Positions 23,128 through 31,917 of a DNA stretch of 64,000 nucleotides are shown here, piece by piece. Each line of letters starts with the position of its first letter. The stretch's first letter is position 1. Origin of the DNA: Myxococcota bacterium (GTDB taxonomy: Bacteria > Myxococcota_A > UBA9042 > DTJE01). The stretch is from NCBI GenBank assembly GCA_017994695.1, contig JAGOKF010000006.1, positions 1 through 64,000 on the forward strand, read 5' to 3'. A program made the translations under genes and the position numbers. Under the pieces are notes generated by a model, which saw nothing but the letters and a program-made list of their open reading frames with translations, did not search any database and had not been told where the DNA came from.

Positions 23128-25602
23128 CTACCGGAACGACACGCCGTCCACCAGCACGGCCGTGTCGTAGATGCTGTCCCCTTTGTCGGTGCAGTAGAAG
23201 CGCAGGGTCACGGGCACCGGCTCGTTGCCGACCAGGTGGCTGACGTCCAGTTCGGCCTTCTGCCAGTCGGTCATGAACGTGTCGCCCACGTCGAAGTTGA
23301 TGTCCGCCCGCTTCAGGCCTACCGCCTTGCTCCCGCAGGCCGGGCACTTGTCCGGGATGGGAGGGCACAGGTCGTCCACCGCCAGGTTCACGATCTCGTG
23401 CTTCCGGTCGCCGGTCCAGAGCTCGGCCTTGAACGTGTCCTGGTACCGGGTACCGCAGAACTCCTGGAATTCCTCGGAGTAGTACTTCCAGAAGAAGGAC
23501 AGGGTCCGGGCCCCGGGCTGCAGGCAGAAGTGCTGGTCCACCGCGCCGGTCGAAACGGTGTAGCCCAGTCCCGTCGAAATGATCCCCATGAACTTCCCCT
23601 GGACCGGCGTCGCGCCCCCCAGGCGGGTGATCACCCGGCCGTCCCCGGACTGGCCCCAGGCCGTCAGGTCCCCGAACTCGAACGACTCGTTCAGGATGGC
23701 CGAATCGGACACCCAGAGGCCCCGGGCCCCGAAGAGGCGGAACCACGACCCGGGGTGGTCCGGGTCCTGGGTGCCCAGGCCGTAGGCCCCCCCGGCGTCC
23801 CGGCCCTCGGTCATCAGCCGTTCGAAGAACGCCCCGGCGGCCCGGGCCGCGAAGGCCGAGGTGACGCTGCCGGTGAAGCCCGTCACGGCCGAGGCCCCCG
23901 CCGCGAAGAGGGAGGCCGCCAGGGACCCGTTGTAGAGGGTCCGGCAGCCGCCCAGGTGCACCAGGCTGTCCGGGAAGCGGCGGTTCGCCAGGTGGTGGTC
24001 CAGGAAGGCCGGCAGGATGCCCCAGGTCCGGTCCCCCAGCACGATGCGGCCCGCCATCACGTCCACCTGGGTCGGGTCATGGCAGATGCCCGTCGAGGGC
24101 TGGTCCTTGTCCGCCGGCGGATCGGTCAGGATGCAGACCTGCCCCTGGGGGCAGTCGGCACGGCTGGCGCAGGTGCGGTCCTCGGCGGCCAGGTTGCCGC
24201 AGTTGACGGTCTCCCCGGTCCAGATCACCTCCGCGAGGCCCTGGTGATGCCAGCCCAGTCCTTCCTTCACGGCGGGTTCCAGGGACTGGAAATAGACCTC
24301 CCCGTGGGTGGCGATCACGGCCAGGCCGGCCCGGGTCAGCCCCCGGAACCGCTCCAGGCTGGCCGCGGACCCGTTGTAGGAGGACACGTTGTACACCGGG
24401 CAGGGGGTCTTCGCGGCCAGGCTGGCCACCGCCACGGTCTCGTCGTCGGACCCCAGCTCGTCGGCGAAGGGGGACAGCAGCAGGGTGTCCCGGGACCGGA
24501 TGGGGACCCGGGCCGTCAGGCCCGAGGCGGCGATGGCCCCGGGAGGGCCCTCCCCGCCCCGGTCGCCCTCGTAGGGCAGGTTCAGGGCCCCCAGCACCCC
24601 GTCCTGGAACCGCACCCAGATCCCCCCGGTCTCCTCGTCCCCGGCGGCCTGCATCACCTGGGAATCGGCCCGCAGCAGCGCCAGGGCCGTCTTCCGGGCA
24701 TCGCCGACTCCCTTCCCGATCGTCCGGGCGGCCAGGAAGGCCTCCCGGGCATCGACCAGGGTCTTCCGGTGCGCCTGGCAGGTGTCCGGTCCCAGGCGGG
24801 GCAGGCACTCGAAGCGGACCGGCGCCGACCAGGCGTCGCCTCCCTGGGCCGGCACCACCGCCCGGAGATACAGGGCCCCCGGAGCCGAACAGGTCAGCGT
24901 CACCCGCAGCGTGAAGACCCCGTCCCCCTGGATCTCGTCCCCCGACTCCGCCAGCTTGCCGTCGTCCGACATCTCCCCCAGCAGGTTCAGGGACTTGCCG
25001 TCCGCATCGACCTGGTGCAACCGGAGGGTCTTCCCGGTGAGGACCCCGAAGGGACCCAGGGCCAGCGTGGCCAGCACCGGGCGGGAGGACCCCACGAAGA
25101 GGGCCGGAGGGCTCGCCTCCAGGGGGTTCGGTAGCATGAACGAGGTGTTGCGGGTGATCACCAGCGCGTCCGAGACGGCGTTCCCGTCGGCATCCGTCGC
25201 CCGGACCCGGATCCGGTTGTCGCCGGCCTTCAGAGAGATCCCCCCGGCCAACCAGAAGGGCGTTCCCGAGGGGACCTCGATGGGGCCGCTCTGGTCGCCC
25301 ATCTCCCACTGCATCGACGCCACCGGGCCGAAGACCACGCCCGAGAGGGAGACCACGCTGCTGAGGGTCGTGGTCCACCCGTTCCCGGCGGGAGCGGTGA
25401 TGCGGACCAGCAGTTCGGTCGCCGGGGCCTCGGTTCCGGCCCCCGACGGCCCCGAGTCCTCGAGGGGGCGCTGCCGGACGTCCCCCGGATCGGCGGCCAC
25501 CTCTCCCGGCCCCGGGTCCGGGATCGCCACCACGTCCCCGGGAACCGGGGACACCTCGCACCCGGCCAGCACCCACAACCACGCCCAGGACCGCATGCTC
25601 AT
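23128..25602 (-). CDS. Secreted lipoprotein with a CHAT (caspase-like) domain
   Basis: 824 residues with lipobox LAGC (Cys15). Residues 65-155 form an Ig-like domain and 165-270 another beta domain. From about 365 to 620 the pattern fits a CHAT cysteine protease: LAVIATHGEVYF carries the His (433) and VHLGGCRTLYNGSLAASLF the Cys (553), followed by AGASAVTGFTGSV, the typical CHAT helix. About 90 residues with six cysteines are inserted between the two motifs. The last 200 residues look like a jelly-roll binding domain (FEFGDLTAWGQSG, FFWKYYSEEFQEF). GGAAGGA precedes the ATG. A surface protease is inferred; C25-type gingipain relatives are an alternative. Confidence 0.8.
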   Translation of the reverse strand: MSMRSWAWLWVLAGCEVSPVPGDVVAIPDPGPGEVAADPGDVRQRPLEDSGPSGAGTEAPATELLVRITAPAGNGWTTTLSSVVSLSGVVFGPVASMQWEMGDQSGPIEVPSGTPFWLAGGISLKAGDNRIRVRATDADGNAVSDALVITRNTSFMLPNPLEASPPALFVGSSRPVLATLALGPFGVLTGKTLRLHQVDADGKSLNLLGEMSDDGKLAESGDEIQGDGVFTLRVTLTCSAPGALYLRAVVPAQGGDAWSAPVRFECLPRLGPDTCQAHRKTLVDAREAFLAARTIGKGVGDARKTALALLRADSQVMQAAGDEETGGIWVRFQDGVLGALNLPYEGDRGGEGPPGAIAASGLTARVPIRSRDTLLLSPFADELGSDDETVAVASLAAKTPCPVYNVSSYNGSAASLERFRGLTRAGLAVIATHGEVYFQSLEPAVKEGLGWHHQGLAEVIWTGETVNCGNLAAEDRTCASRADCPQGQVCILTDPPADKDQPSTGICHDPTQVDVMAGRIVLGDRTWGILPAFLDHHLANRRFPDSLVHLGGCRTLYNGSLAASLFAAGASAVTGFTGSVTSAFAARAAGAFFERLMTEGRDAGGAYGLGTQDPDHPGSWFRLFGARGLWVSDSAILNESFEFGDLTAWGQSGDGRVITRLGGATPVQGKFMGIISTGLGYTVSTGAVDQHFCLQPGARTLSFFWKYYSEEFQEFCGTRYQDTFKAELWTGDRKHEIVNLAVDDLCPPIPDKCPACGSKAVGLKRADINFDVGDTFMTDWQKAELDVSHLVGNEPVPVTLRFYCTDKGDSIYDTAVLVDGVSFR

Positions 25603-25630
25603 CGTCGCGTCCTTCCCAGCCGCCGCCCCC

Positions 25631-25636
25631 ATTATA
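25631..25636 (-). promoter_or_regulatory. Perfect -10 box upstream of the CHAT gene
   Basis: The minus strand reads TATAAT 29 bases before the start codon. No good -35 box is found at 16-18 bases, so an activator or an alternative sigma factor may be needed. Confidence 0.4.
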
Positions 25637-25690
25637 GGAAGCGGACCCTCGGGAAGCCACGAAACGCACCGGACGGGCCGGGGAAAGGGG

Positions 25691-27712
25691 TCAGCGAAGC
25701 TCGACCAGGCGGGAGACCTCGGCGTTCTCCTCCACCTCGATCACCACTTCGGTCGATGCGGTCTGGTTCCGCAGCACGAAGACCTGGCGGCCGACGGGGA
25801 CCTCGAAGTGCCGGATGGGCGTCGTGCCGATCTTCCGCCCCTTCCAGTACACGTCCGCCCAGGGCTTCGCGTTGATCGAGACCCGCCCCGTGGCCCGGGC
25901 GGCCGGGGGCGGGGGAGCCTTCTTCTCGACGGTCTCGGGCCGCGGCCGGACCGGTGCAGGGGCGGTCTTCTCCGGCCGGACCGTCACCTCGGTCCTGGGG
26001 GCGACCAGGGTCACCTCCTCGCGCCAGGGGACGAACCCGTCGGCGGTCACCTCGATCACCGCCAGGGCCCCGGATTTCCAGTTCCCCCGGACCTCCCCCC
26101 GGCCATCGGCCGTCGCCGGCTGCCCGTCGATCCGGACCGCGGCCTTCGGGGGCAGCCCCCGCAGGGCGATCCCCGTGACCGCCGGGGCCTCGGCCACCGG
26201 AGGGGGCTGGCGGCCGTCCACGGCGACCTCCGCCGGGGGAGGATTCGCGGGCTGCCCGACGGCGTCGGCGGAGGCCTGCCGGTCCACAGGAACCGCCGGG
26301 GTGGAAACGGCCGCGCCGGGGGACTCGCCGGGTCCCCGGTCCCGACCGATCCACCACCATCCGAACCCGCCGGCCAGCAGCACCGCGAGTCCCAGGATCC
26401 CCCACCACAGGCCGCGGGGTCGGCCGCGGACGCCCCTCTCCTCTTCCCCGGCCTCGGTCCGATCGGGACGGGACTCCCCGGGAGGCGGCGACGGACGCTT
26501 CCGGGCATTCTGCTGGAGGTAGGCGGCGATCTCCTGCTCGTCCAGGGGAAGCGTGTTGCTGCGATGGATTTCCGAGGACCCGCCGGCCCGGGCAGCAGGC
26601 GGGGGAGGGACCAGAGGCGCGGTCGGCCGCGCCGGCGGCTCCGGCGCCGCGGCCGCCGAGGGTGCCGCCGGTTCGGGGACCGGGACGGATTCCGGGGTCT
26701 GGGGAGCCGCCGCCGGTTCGGGGGTCCTCGTGGCCTGGGGCGGGCTCGTCGAGGGCACCTGGGTCGAGGTCCCCCGGTCCAGTTCGTCGGCGAACAGGTC
26801 CTGGAGGTAGGGACCGACGGCCACCTCGTCGAGGCCCCGGGCGTTGCGGAAGATGAAGTTCCGGAGGTCCCGCTCCAGCGTCGCCATGTCGGGGTACCGC
26901 CGGTCGAGGTCCCGCTCCAGTCCCCGGAGCAGGATCGCGTCCAGGTCCGGGGGCACCTCCCCGTTCAGGGAGGAGGGGGCCGGCACCTCCTGGCTCATCA
27001 CGTGGTTCAGGATCTCGAAGTCCGACTCCCCCTGGAAGAGCTTGCGCCCCGTCAGCATCTCCCAGCCGATGGCGCACAGCGCGAAGAGGTCCGATCGCCC
27101 GTCCAGGGGCCGTCCCCGGGCCTGCTCCGGGGACATGTAGGAGCACTTGCCCTTCACGGTGCCGGCCCGCGTCCTGGTGGACCGGGCGGCGGCCTTCGCG
27201 ATCCCGAAGTCCAGGATCTTGGCCTCCCCGCTGAAGGCCAGCATGATGTTGTGGGGGCTGACGTCCCGGTGGACGATGTTCAGGGGTTGCCCGTCGTCGC
27301 TCGTCGCTTCGTGGGCATGCTTCAGCCCGGCGGCGATGTCCGCGAGGATCTGGGCGGTCCGGACCGGGGTGATCCGCTTGCCGGTCCTGATCCCCCGGTC
27401 CAGGACCTTCCGGAGGTCCCGGCCGTTCACGTACTCCATCGCGATGTAGTAGAAGTCGTCGCACCGGTCGAAATCGTAGATCTGGACGATGTTCGGGTGG
27501 TGCAGCCGCGCCGCGATCCGGGCCTCGTCGATGAACATCGTGACGAAGGCCTCGTCCTCGGAATAGGTGGGCAGGATCCGCTTGATCACCACGTCGCGCT
27601 GGAAGCCCTGGGCCCCCTGGACCTTGGCCAGGAAGATCTCGGCCATGCCCCCGACGGCGATCCGCCGGATCAGCAGGTACTTCCCGAAGACCTGGGGCTG
27701 GGTGCCGCTCAT
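25691..27712 (-). CDS. Ser/Thr protein kinase with PEGA domains
   Basis: 673 residues. The N-terminal kinase domain (about 10-275) has all key motifs: the Gly loop AVGGMAEIF, VVIKRI (ATP lysine), FIDEARI (partner Glu), HRDVSPHNIML (catalytic loop), DFGIAKA (metal) and SPEQARG. A Pro/Ala-rich linker follows, then one transmembrane helix (LGLAVLLAGGFGWWW) and two PEGA-type beta domains outside the membrane (about GLPPKAAVRIDGQP and ADVYWKGRKIGTTPIR). It is the typical deltaproteobacterial receptor kinase: external sensing, internal phosphorylation. ATG at 27712 is preferred over an in-frame GTG nine codons upstream. Substrates are unknown. Confidence 0.95.
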   Translation of the reverse strand: MSGTQPQVFGKYLLIRRIAVGGMAEIFLAKVQGAQGFQRDVVIKRILPTYSEDEAFVTMFIDEARIAARLHHPNIVQIYDFDRCDDFYYIAMEYVNGRDLRKVLDRGIRTGKRITPVRTAQILADIAAGLKHAHEATSDDGQPLNIVHRDVSPHNIMLAFSGEAKILDFGIAKAAARSTRTRAGTVKGKCSYMSPEQARGRPLDGRSDLFALCAIGWEMLTGRKLFQGESDFEILNHVMSQEVPAPSSLNGEVPPDLDAILLRGLERDLDRRYPDMATLERDLRNFIFRNARGLDEVAVGPYLQDLFADELDRGTSTQVPSTSPPQATRTPEPAAAPQTPESVPVPEPAAPSAAAAPEPPARPTAPLVPPPPAARAGGSSEIHRSNTLPLDEQEIAAYLQQNARKRPSPPPGESRPDRTEAGEEERGVRGRPRGLWWGILGLAVLLAGGFGWWWIGRDRGPGESPGAAVSTPAVPVDRQASADAVGQPANPPPAEVAVDGRQPPPVAEAPAVTGIALRGLPPKAAVRIDGQPATADGRGEVRGNWKSGALAVIEVTADGFVPWREEVTLVAPRTEVTVRPEKTAPAPVRPRPETVEKKAPPPPAARATGRVSINAKPWADVYWKGRKIGTTPIRHFEVPVGRQVFVLRNQTASTEVVIEVEENAEVSRLVELR

Positions 27713-27808
27713 CCCGTCACCGAAAACCGGCGCGGCCACATCTTACCACCGCTGGCGCAGAAAAGCCCTCATGGAAGCATCGGAGGCCCGGGAGGCGGAC
27801 GTGGGGCC

Positions 27809-29974
27809 CTACCGGCGGAACGGCCCCGATCGCCCCGGGAGGCCCCGGCCCGAGTCCCGGGGACGGGGCGGCACATAGGTCGGCGGCGGCGTGGACTGGG
27901 AACCGGAGGACGGGGCGGGCGAGGGCCGGAACGAGGGACCGATGGACCGCGAGGGGGTCTCCGTCCGGTCCGGGACCCTCCGGCGCTCCTCCGGCCGCAC
28001 CTCCGAAGGGCGGGGAACGGGACGATCCGGCACCTCCCGACGCAGGTCCGACGGGCGCGGCGCGGAACGATCCGGCACCTCCCGACGCACCCCGGGGGCC
28101 GGGGAGGGCCGCCAGGGGGACTCCTCCGGTTCCGTGGGGCGTTCGATCCTCCCGGGAACCGGCCTCTCGCGGACTTCGGGATCGGCCCAGGTCGGCCGCG
28201 GCGACGGGCGGTCGGGAACCTCCGGCCGCGTTTCCGCCGGGCGGGGAGCCGAACGATCGGGCATTTCCGGCCGGACGTCCGAGGGGCGCGGGACCGGACG
28301 ATCGGGCACCTCCCGCCGCACCCCCGGGTCCCGGGAGGGCCGCCAGGGGGACTCCTCGGGCTCGGCGGAGCGTTCGATCCCCCCGGGTACCGGCCGTTCG
28401 CGACCCTCGGGATCAGTCCACGTCGGCCGCGACGACGGAACGGGCCGGGGAGAGGGATTCACGACTCCCTGATCCCGCCTGGGGACGGGCCGGTCGGGAC
28501 CCGCGGTCCCCGAACGGACCTCCGAGGGACCCGCCTCCCGGCCGAAATCCACCCTCCGGGGTTCCGCCCCCCCACCGGCGAGGTCCCGGGGCGTCCATCG
28601 CCGCAGCACCTGCCGGTCCTCGCCCACCTGGGTCGGCGGCATCGCCACGCCCCGATCGGGCCGGGTCCGCTCGGGCCGGGCGGCCGTCCGGACCACCGAG
28701 TCCGCCAGGGAGGTCCGGACGCCCGCCCGATCCTCCCCGTCGCTCCCGAGGCGCTGGCGGATGTTCCGGGAGAGATCCCGGTACTCGGCCGGCGCCTCGA
28801 AGACCGGCCGGACCGGCTCGAACTGCTGCCGGGCGTCCCGGCCCTCGCCGATCGACACCCGCTTCAGGGGCACTTCCTGGGGTTCGATGCCGGTCCTTTG
28901 GGCAATGAAGGCCTTTCCCGCCGCGGGATCCTTGCCGCCACCCGGCACCGGTCCGACGGCGCCGCGCTGGACGGCGCTCTCCATCACCCGCCCGACCTGG
29001 CCCGGGTCCCGCACCAGCACCTTCGACAGGTCGGCCGTGGCGTGCGGGCTGGCCGACGGACCTCGGCCGCCCCTCCCCGGGGGCGACGGGTGCCGGCCGG
29101 AGGCGTAGAAGTCCTCCTGGCGAACCATCACCGCCCCGTGGTGCCGCCGCCCCTCCCGGCGGCCGTCCCGCCGGCCGGCCCAGTAGCCCGCCCAGTAGCC
29201 GTCGTCGTAGCCGTGGGCGTAGCCGCGCCGGTACCCGTGGTGCCATCCCGAGTCGTAGGGCCACCAGCCCAGGAAGTCCCCGACGAAGAAGAAGGTCACC
29301 ACCGCGGGGCGCCAGACCCACAGGGGATCCGGGACCCAGACCCAGCCGTAGATCCGGTGGTGGCGCCAGTGGCCGTAGTGGTCCGTGACGAATCCCCAGG
29401 GGTCGTAGGAGTACCAGGTCCAGCCGAAGGACGTCCAGTACCAGTACCCCCGGGTGTAGGGGCTCCAGTCGTCCACGTAGGCGTAGGGGACGAACACCCG
29501 TTCACCCCCGATCCAGGTCCACCAGCCGAAGCCCCCCAGCCGGTCCTCGAAGGCGCCGGTCCGGTCGGTCCGCTGGAGGACCAGGGTGTCGGAACCTCCC
29601 CCCTCCCGGGCCCGCACCTCGATCCGGATGGTCCGGGGCCCGTTCCGGGGGACGTAGTAGTTGACCCCGTAGTCGGTCACCTCGAACCGGGTGTCCCGCC
29701 GGCAGTCGGTCCGGGGATCGCAGGCGGCCGAGGACCCGTCCCGGGCCAGCCACAGGAAGTCCTCGACGGGGCGATAGGCGTAGTCCAGATTCCCGTCCCG
29801 GTCCCGGAATACCTCGTCGGCCACCAGGCTCACCACCTGTCCGGGCCAGACCTCGACGGGGCCCGGGGGACCGTCCAGGAACTTCCCGTCGATGGAGATG
29901 ATGCGGATTTCCTGTGCCGCGGCCGACATCCCGGCCAGGCACATCCCGACGACCACCAGGGCGACCCTTGTCAT
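27809..29974 (-). CDS. Trp/Tyr-rich secreted protein with Pro/Arg repeats (DUF6600-like)
   Basis: 721 residues with a cleavable signal peptide ending AAAQ. Residues 20-130 are a beta domain. Residues about 145-270 are packed with Trp, Tyr, His and Gly in YGYW/VWVPDP style (YTRGYWYWTSFGWTW, HHRIYGWVWVPDPLWVW), as in DUF6600 and YXWGXW-repeat proteins of this group. A hydrophilic middle follows. The end is highly basic and proline-rich and contains a 77-residue direct duplication. Function is unknown; an envelope or matrix role is likely. The upstream reading frame continues, but the ATG at 29974 starts the signal peptide. Confidence 0.83.
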   Translation of the reverse strand: MTRVALVVVGMCLAGMSAAAQEIRIISIDGKFLDGPPGPVEVWPGQVVSLVADEVFRDRDGNLDYAYRPVEDFLWLARDGSSAACDPRTDCRRDTRFEVTDYGVNYYVPRNGPRTIRIEVRAREGGGSDTLVLQRTDRTGAFEDRLGGFGWWTWIGGERVFVPYAYVDDWSPYTRGYWYWTSFGWTWYSYDPWGFVTDHYGHWRHHRIYGWVWVPDPLWVWRPAVVTFFFVGDFLGWWPYDSGWHHGYRRGYAHGYDDGYWAGYWAGRRDGRREGRRHHGAVMVRQEDFYASGRHPSPPGRGGRGPSASPHATADLSKVLVRDPGQVGRVMESAVQRGAVGPVPGGGKDPAAGKAFIAQRTGIEPQEVPLKRVSIGEGRDARQQFEPVRPVFEAPAEYRDLSRNIRQRLGSDGEDRAGVRTSLADSVVRTAARPERTRPDRGVAMPPTQVGEDRQVLRRWTPRDLAGGGAEPRRVDFGREAGPSEVRSGTAGPDRPVPRRDQGVVNPSPRPVPSSRPTWTDPEGRERPVPGGIERSAEPEESPWRPSRDPGVRREVPDRPVPRPSDVRPEMPDRSAPRPAETRPEVPDRPSPRPTWADPEVRERPVPGRIERPTEPEESPWRPSPAPGVRREVPDRSAPRPSDLRREVPDRPVPRPSEVRPEERRRVPDRTETPSRSIGPSFRPSPAPSSGSQSTPPPTYVPPRPRDSGRGLPGRSGPFRR
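27976..28437 (-). repeat. 231-bp tandem duplication inside the Trp/Tyr-rich gene
   Basis: Two adjacent copies with an offset of exactly 231 bases (77 codons), for example 28078-28206 against 28309-28437. Each encodes RPTWxDPExRERPVPGxIER followed by PEESPWRPS and several REVPDRPVPRPS repeats of about 15 residues. The copies differ at scattered bases, so the duplication is not recent. Confidence 0.85.
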
Positions 29975-30027
29975 GGCGCACCTCCCGGGCGAACTGCCGC
30001 CGCTCCGACGAGACACCCCGCGGGGAT

Positions 30028-30056
30028 ATTCTGTGCCCCGGGCCGGGGGATGCCAA
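30028..30056 (-). promoter_or_regulatory. Promoter of the Trp/Tyr-rich gene
   Basis: Minus strand: TTGGCA (complement 30051-30056), 17 bases, CAGAAT (30028-30033), followed by GGGAGGTGCGCC before the ATG at 29974. Confidence 0.45.
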
Positions 30057-30139
30057 GGGCCACCCCGGACCCAGGGACGAAGGAACCGGACCATCAACCG
30101 GGACGGGCAACGCCATCGGGTCCCAGTGCAGGGGCGGGG

Positions 30140-30247
30140 TCAGAAGGGGCAGGAGTCGCACTGGCAGGCCACGTGGTCGTCGCTGTTGGTGTTGTCGGCG
30201 GCCCAGTTCCAACCGGAGGCGATGCGGGAATCGGCGAACCATGCCAT
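30140..30247 (-). CDS. Possible 35-residue Cys-containing peptide or gene remnant
   Basis: A short minus-strand frame too small for usual gene finders. It reads MAWFADSRIASGWNWAADNT, then NSDDHVACQCDSCPF, with a strong GC third-position bias like real genes here. The frame stays open upstream of the ATG, so it may instead be the surviving end of a longer, broken gene. No clear Shine-Dalgarno is present (GTGGGGCC lies upstream). It lies head-to-head with the frameshifted lipoprotein gene. Evidence is composition and peptide character only. Confidence 0.3.
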   Translation of the reverse strand: MAWFADSRIASGWNWAADNTNSDDHVACQCDSCPF

Positions 30248-30276
30248 GCAAAGGCCCCACAGACAGGGCGGTCCCC

Positions 30277-31741
30277 GTGAGCCGGCGCTGGAACCCGACC
30301 ACGGCTCCGCTTCTTGTTCGCAGCTTCGCGTGGACCCTGGGCCTGCCGGGATGCGGCGGCGACCAGGGACCGGGCGAGGCCGTTCGGATCACGGCCACGG
30401 CGATCATCCCGGTCACCACGAGAGGCGCCCTGGAACTGCCGGACGGCACCCAGGGGACCATCCCGCCGGGGGCGCTGGCCGCGGACACCACCGTGACGAT
30501 CTCCCGCCCGGAGCCGCGGGTCTTCTCGCCCGAGGGATGGCTCGCCTCGGTGCGCCTGGAACCCGAGGGCACGGTCTTCTCGACCCCCGTCGAAGTGACG
30601 ATCCCCGACGACGCCTCGAAACTCGAGCTTCCCAAGGACGTGGCGCCGGTGCCCACGAGCCTCGCCAACGACCCGGTGGACCTGGGCAGCGAAGCCAGTC
30701 GCACCGCGCTGGTGGCCGACGTGGATCGCGCCCCGGGACGCTTCCCCGGACGCATCGGGCACTTCTCGCGGCTGGACGGGGTCTGGGTCCCCCAGAGGCT
30801 GGTTTCCCCGGTCATCCCGGGACGCGACCTGCGGAGCAGGGACCTGATCGATACGCTGGCCGGGGCGAACAACGACTTCCGCAGGTCCTCCATGGCGCCT
30901 CTGCAGGTCGGGATGTTCCACGGCAACGCGATCCGGATCGGAGTCATCGAGTCCACCACACCCACGGGGTTCTGCGACCCGCCGGCCGACGGCGTGGTGG
31001 ATCACCAGGGATCCACCGGGGAGTGCGCCTTCGTCTGCCTCCGGGGCCAGCACGTCTCCGCCGGGGCCCGCAGGCCCCGCGGCGCGTCGCCGGAAAGGGG
31101 CGCGAAAGCCGTCGAGGCCGCCCGGAAATGGCTGGGCACGCCCTACGGGGCCACGGGGCTGGGCATCGCGGAGATCGGGAGCGGGGTCGACTGCGTGCAA
31201 CGGGCCGAACTGGCCTGGAAGGAGGCCGGCGTCTGGATCACCTGCACGCGGCGGCTGGTCCTGACGCCCTATGCCCAGTACAGCAACGGGGTGCCGGTCA
31301 CCGACATCGAGGTGCGGCTGTCGGAGGAGAGGTGCGCATCCCGATCGTGGTCGCGGTACGCATGTCCAACGTCGTCTTCTTTGGCATGAACGCCTTCGAC
31401 GCCGCCGGCGAGTGCCTGGTGGAAGCCCTGCTGACGCCGACCGCCGACCACCCCGGGATGATCGACTCCGGCCGCGCGCGCCTGGAAGCCCCGTCCCGGT
31501 CGAGACCACCTTCCAGACCACCCGGAACCGCATCCTGGGCACCTACGTCCACGACCCCGAGATGACCGGGTTCCGCTGCTCCGGGTACAACGGTCCCGAC
31601 GGCACCGAGTCGAAGATCTACGGCGCGCGGATCGATCTCTCCTTCCGGGGATCGCACGTCGAGGGGTCGATCACCGTCAGGACCAAGGAGGGCGACGAGG
31701 CGCTGGTGGAGGTCCGGGGCTGCAACTGCCCCTGCACCTGA
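30277..31741 (+). pseudogene. ZU5/NlpC-like lipoprotein gene with two apparent frameshifts
   Basis: Starts at GTG with a signal ending in LGLPGC. Residues about 35-105 resemble a ZU5-like domain (GTIPPGALAADTTVTI, GTVFSTPVEVTIP). Residues about 270-320 look like an NlpC/P60 peptidase, with AARKWLGTPYGATG and GSGVDCVQRAELAWKEAG holding the candidate catalytic Cys. The frame closes at 31389, but coding-like sequence continues in a second frame (EVRIPIVVAVRMSNVVFFGM, from about 31330) and then a third (VPVETTFQTTRNRILGTYV, from about 31495) to 31741, ending VRGCNCPCT. Two indels, or two sequencing errors, would restore one gene of about 488 codons. Confidence 0.65.
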
Positions 31742-31856
31742 CCCCGTGCCGGGGTCTGCCTCCCGCACCTCCCGGCCGGTCGTCCAGGAGGTCCCCGCTG
31801 CATGAGGAGCGCCGAGGAGGCCGGTTGCCACCCACCCTGCTCCCGGCGGCCGGGGA

Positions 31857-31886
31857 TTGACACCAACTGGACGGATGCGCTAGTTT
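31857..31886 (+). promoter_or_regulatory. Promoter of the envelope-glycan operon
   Basis: A perfect TTGACA (31857-31862), an 18-base spacer and TAGTTT (31881-31886), 32 bases before the first start codon. The eight following genes are closely spaced on the same strand, so this probably drives the whole set. Confidence 0.5.
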
Positions 31887-31917
31887 TTCGCGCCTTTCCC
31901 CGGGGGCGGCAGGGCCG

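Noticed and set aside
24782-30280. An 1,832-codon open frame on the plus strand, the longest in the window
   Set aside because: It lies antisense to the CHAT, kinase and Trp/Tyr-rich genes, has Pro/Gly/Arg-rich composition typical of shadow frames in GC-rich DNA, and shows no motif or start signal.
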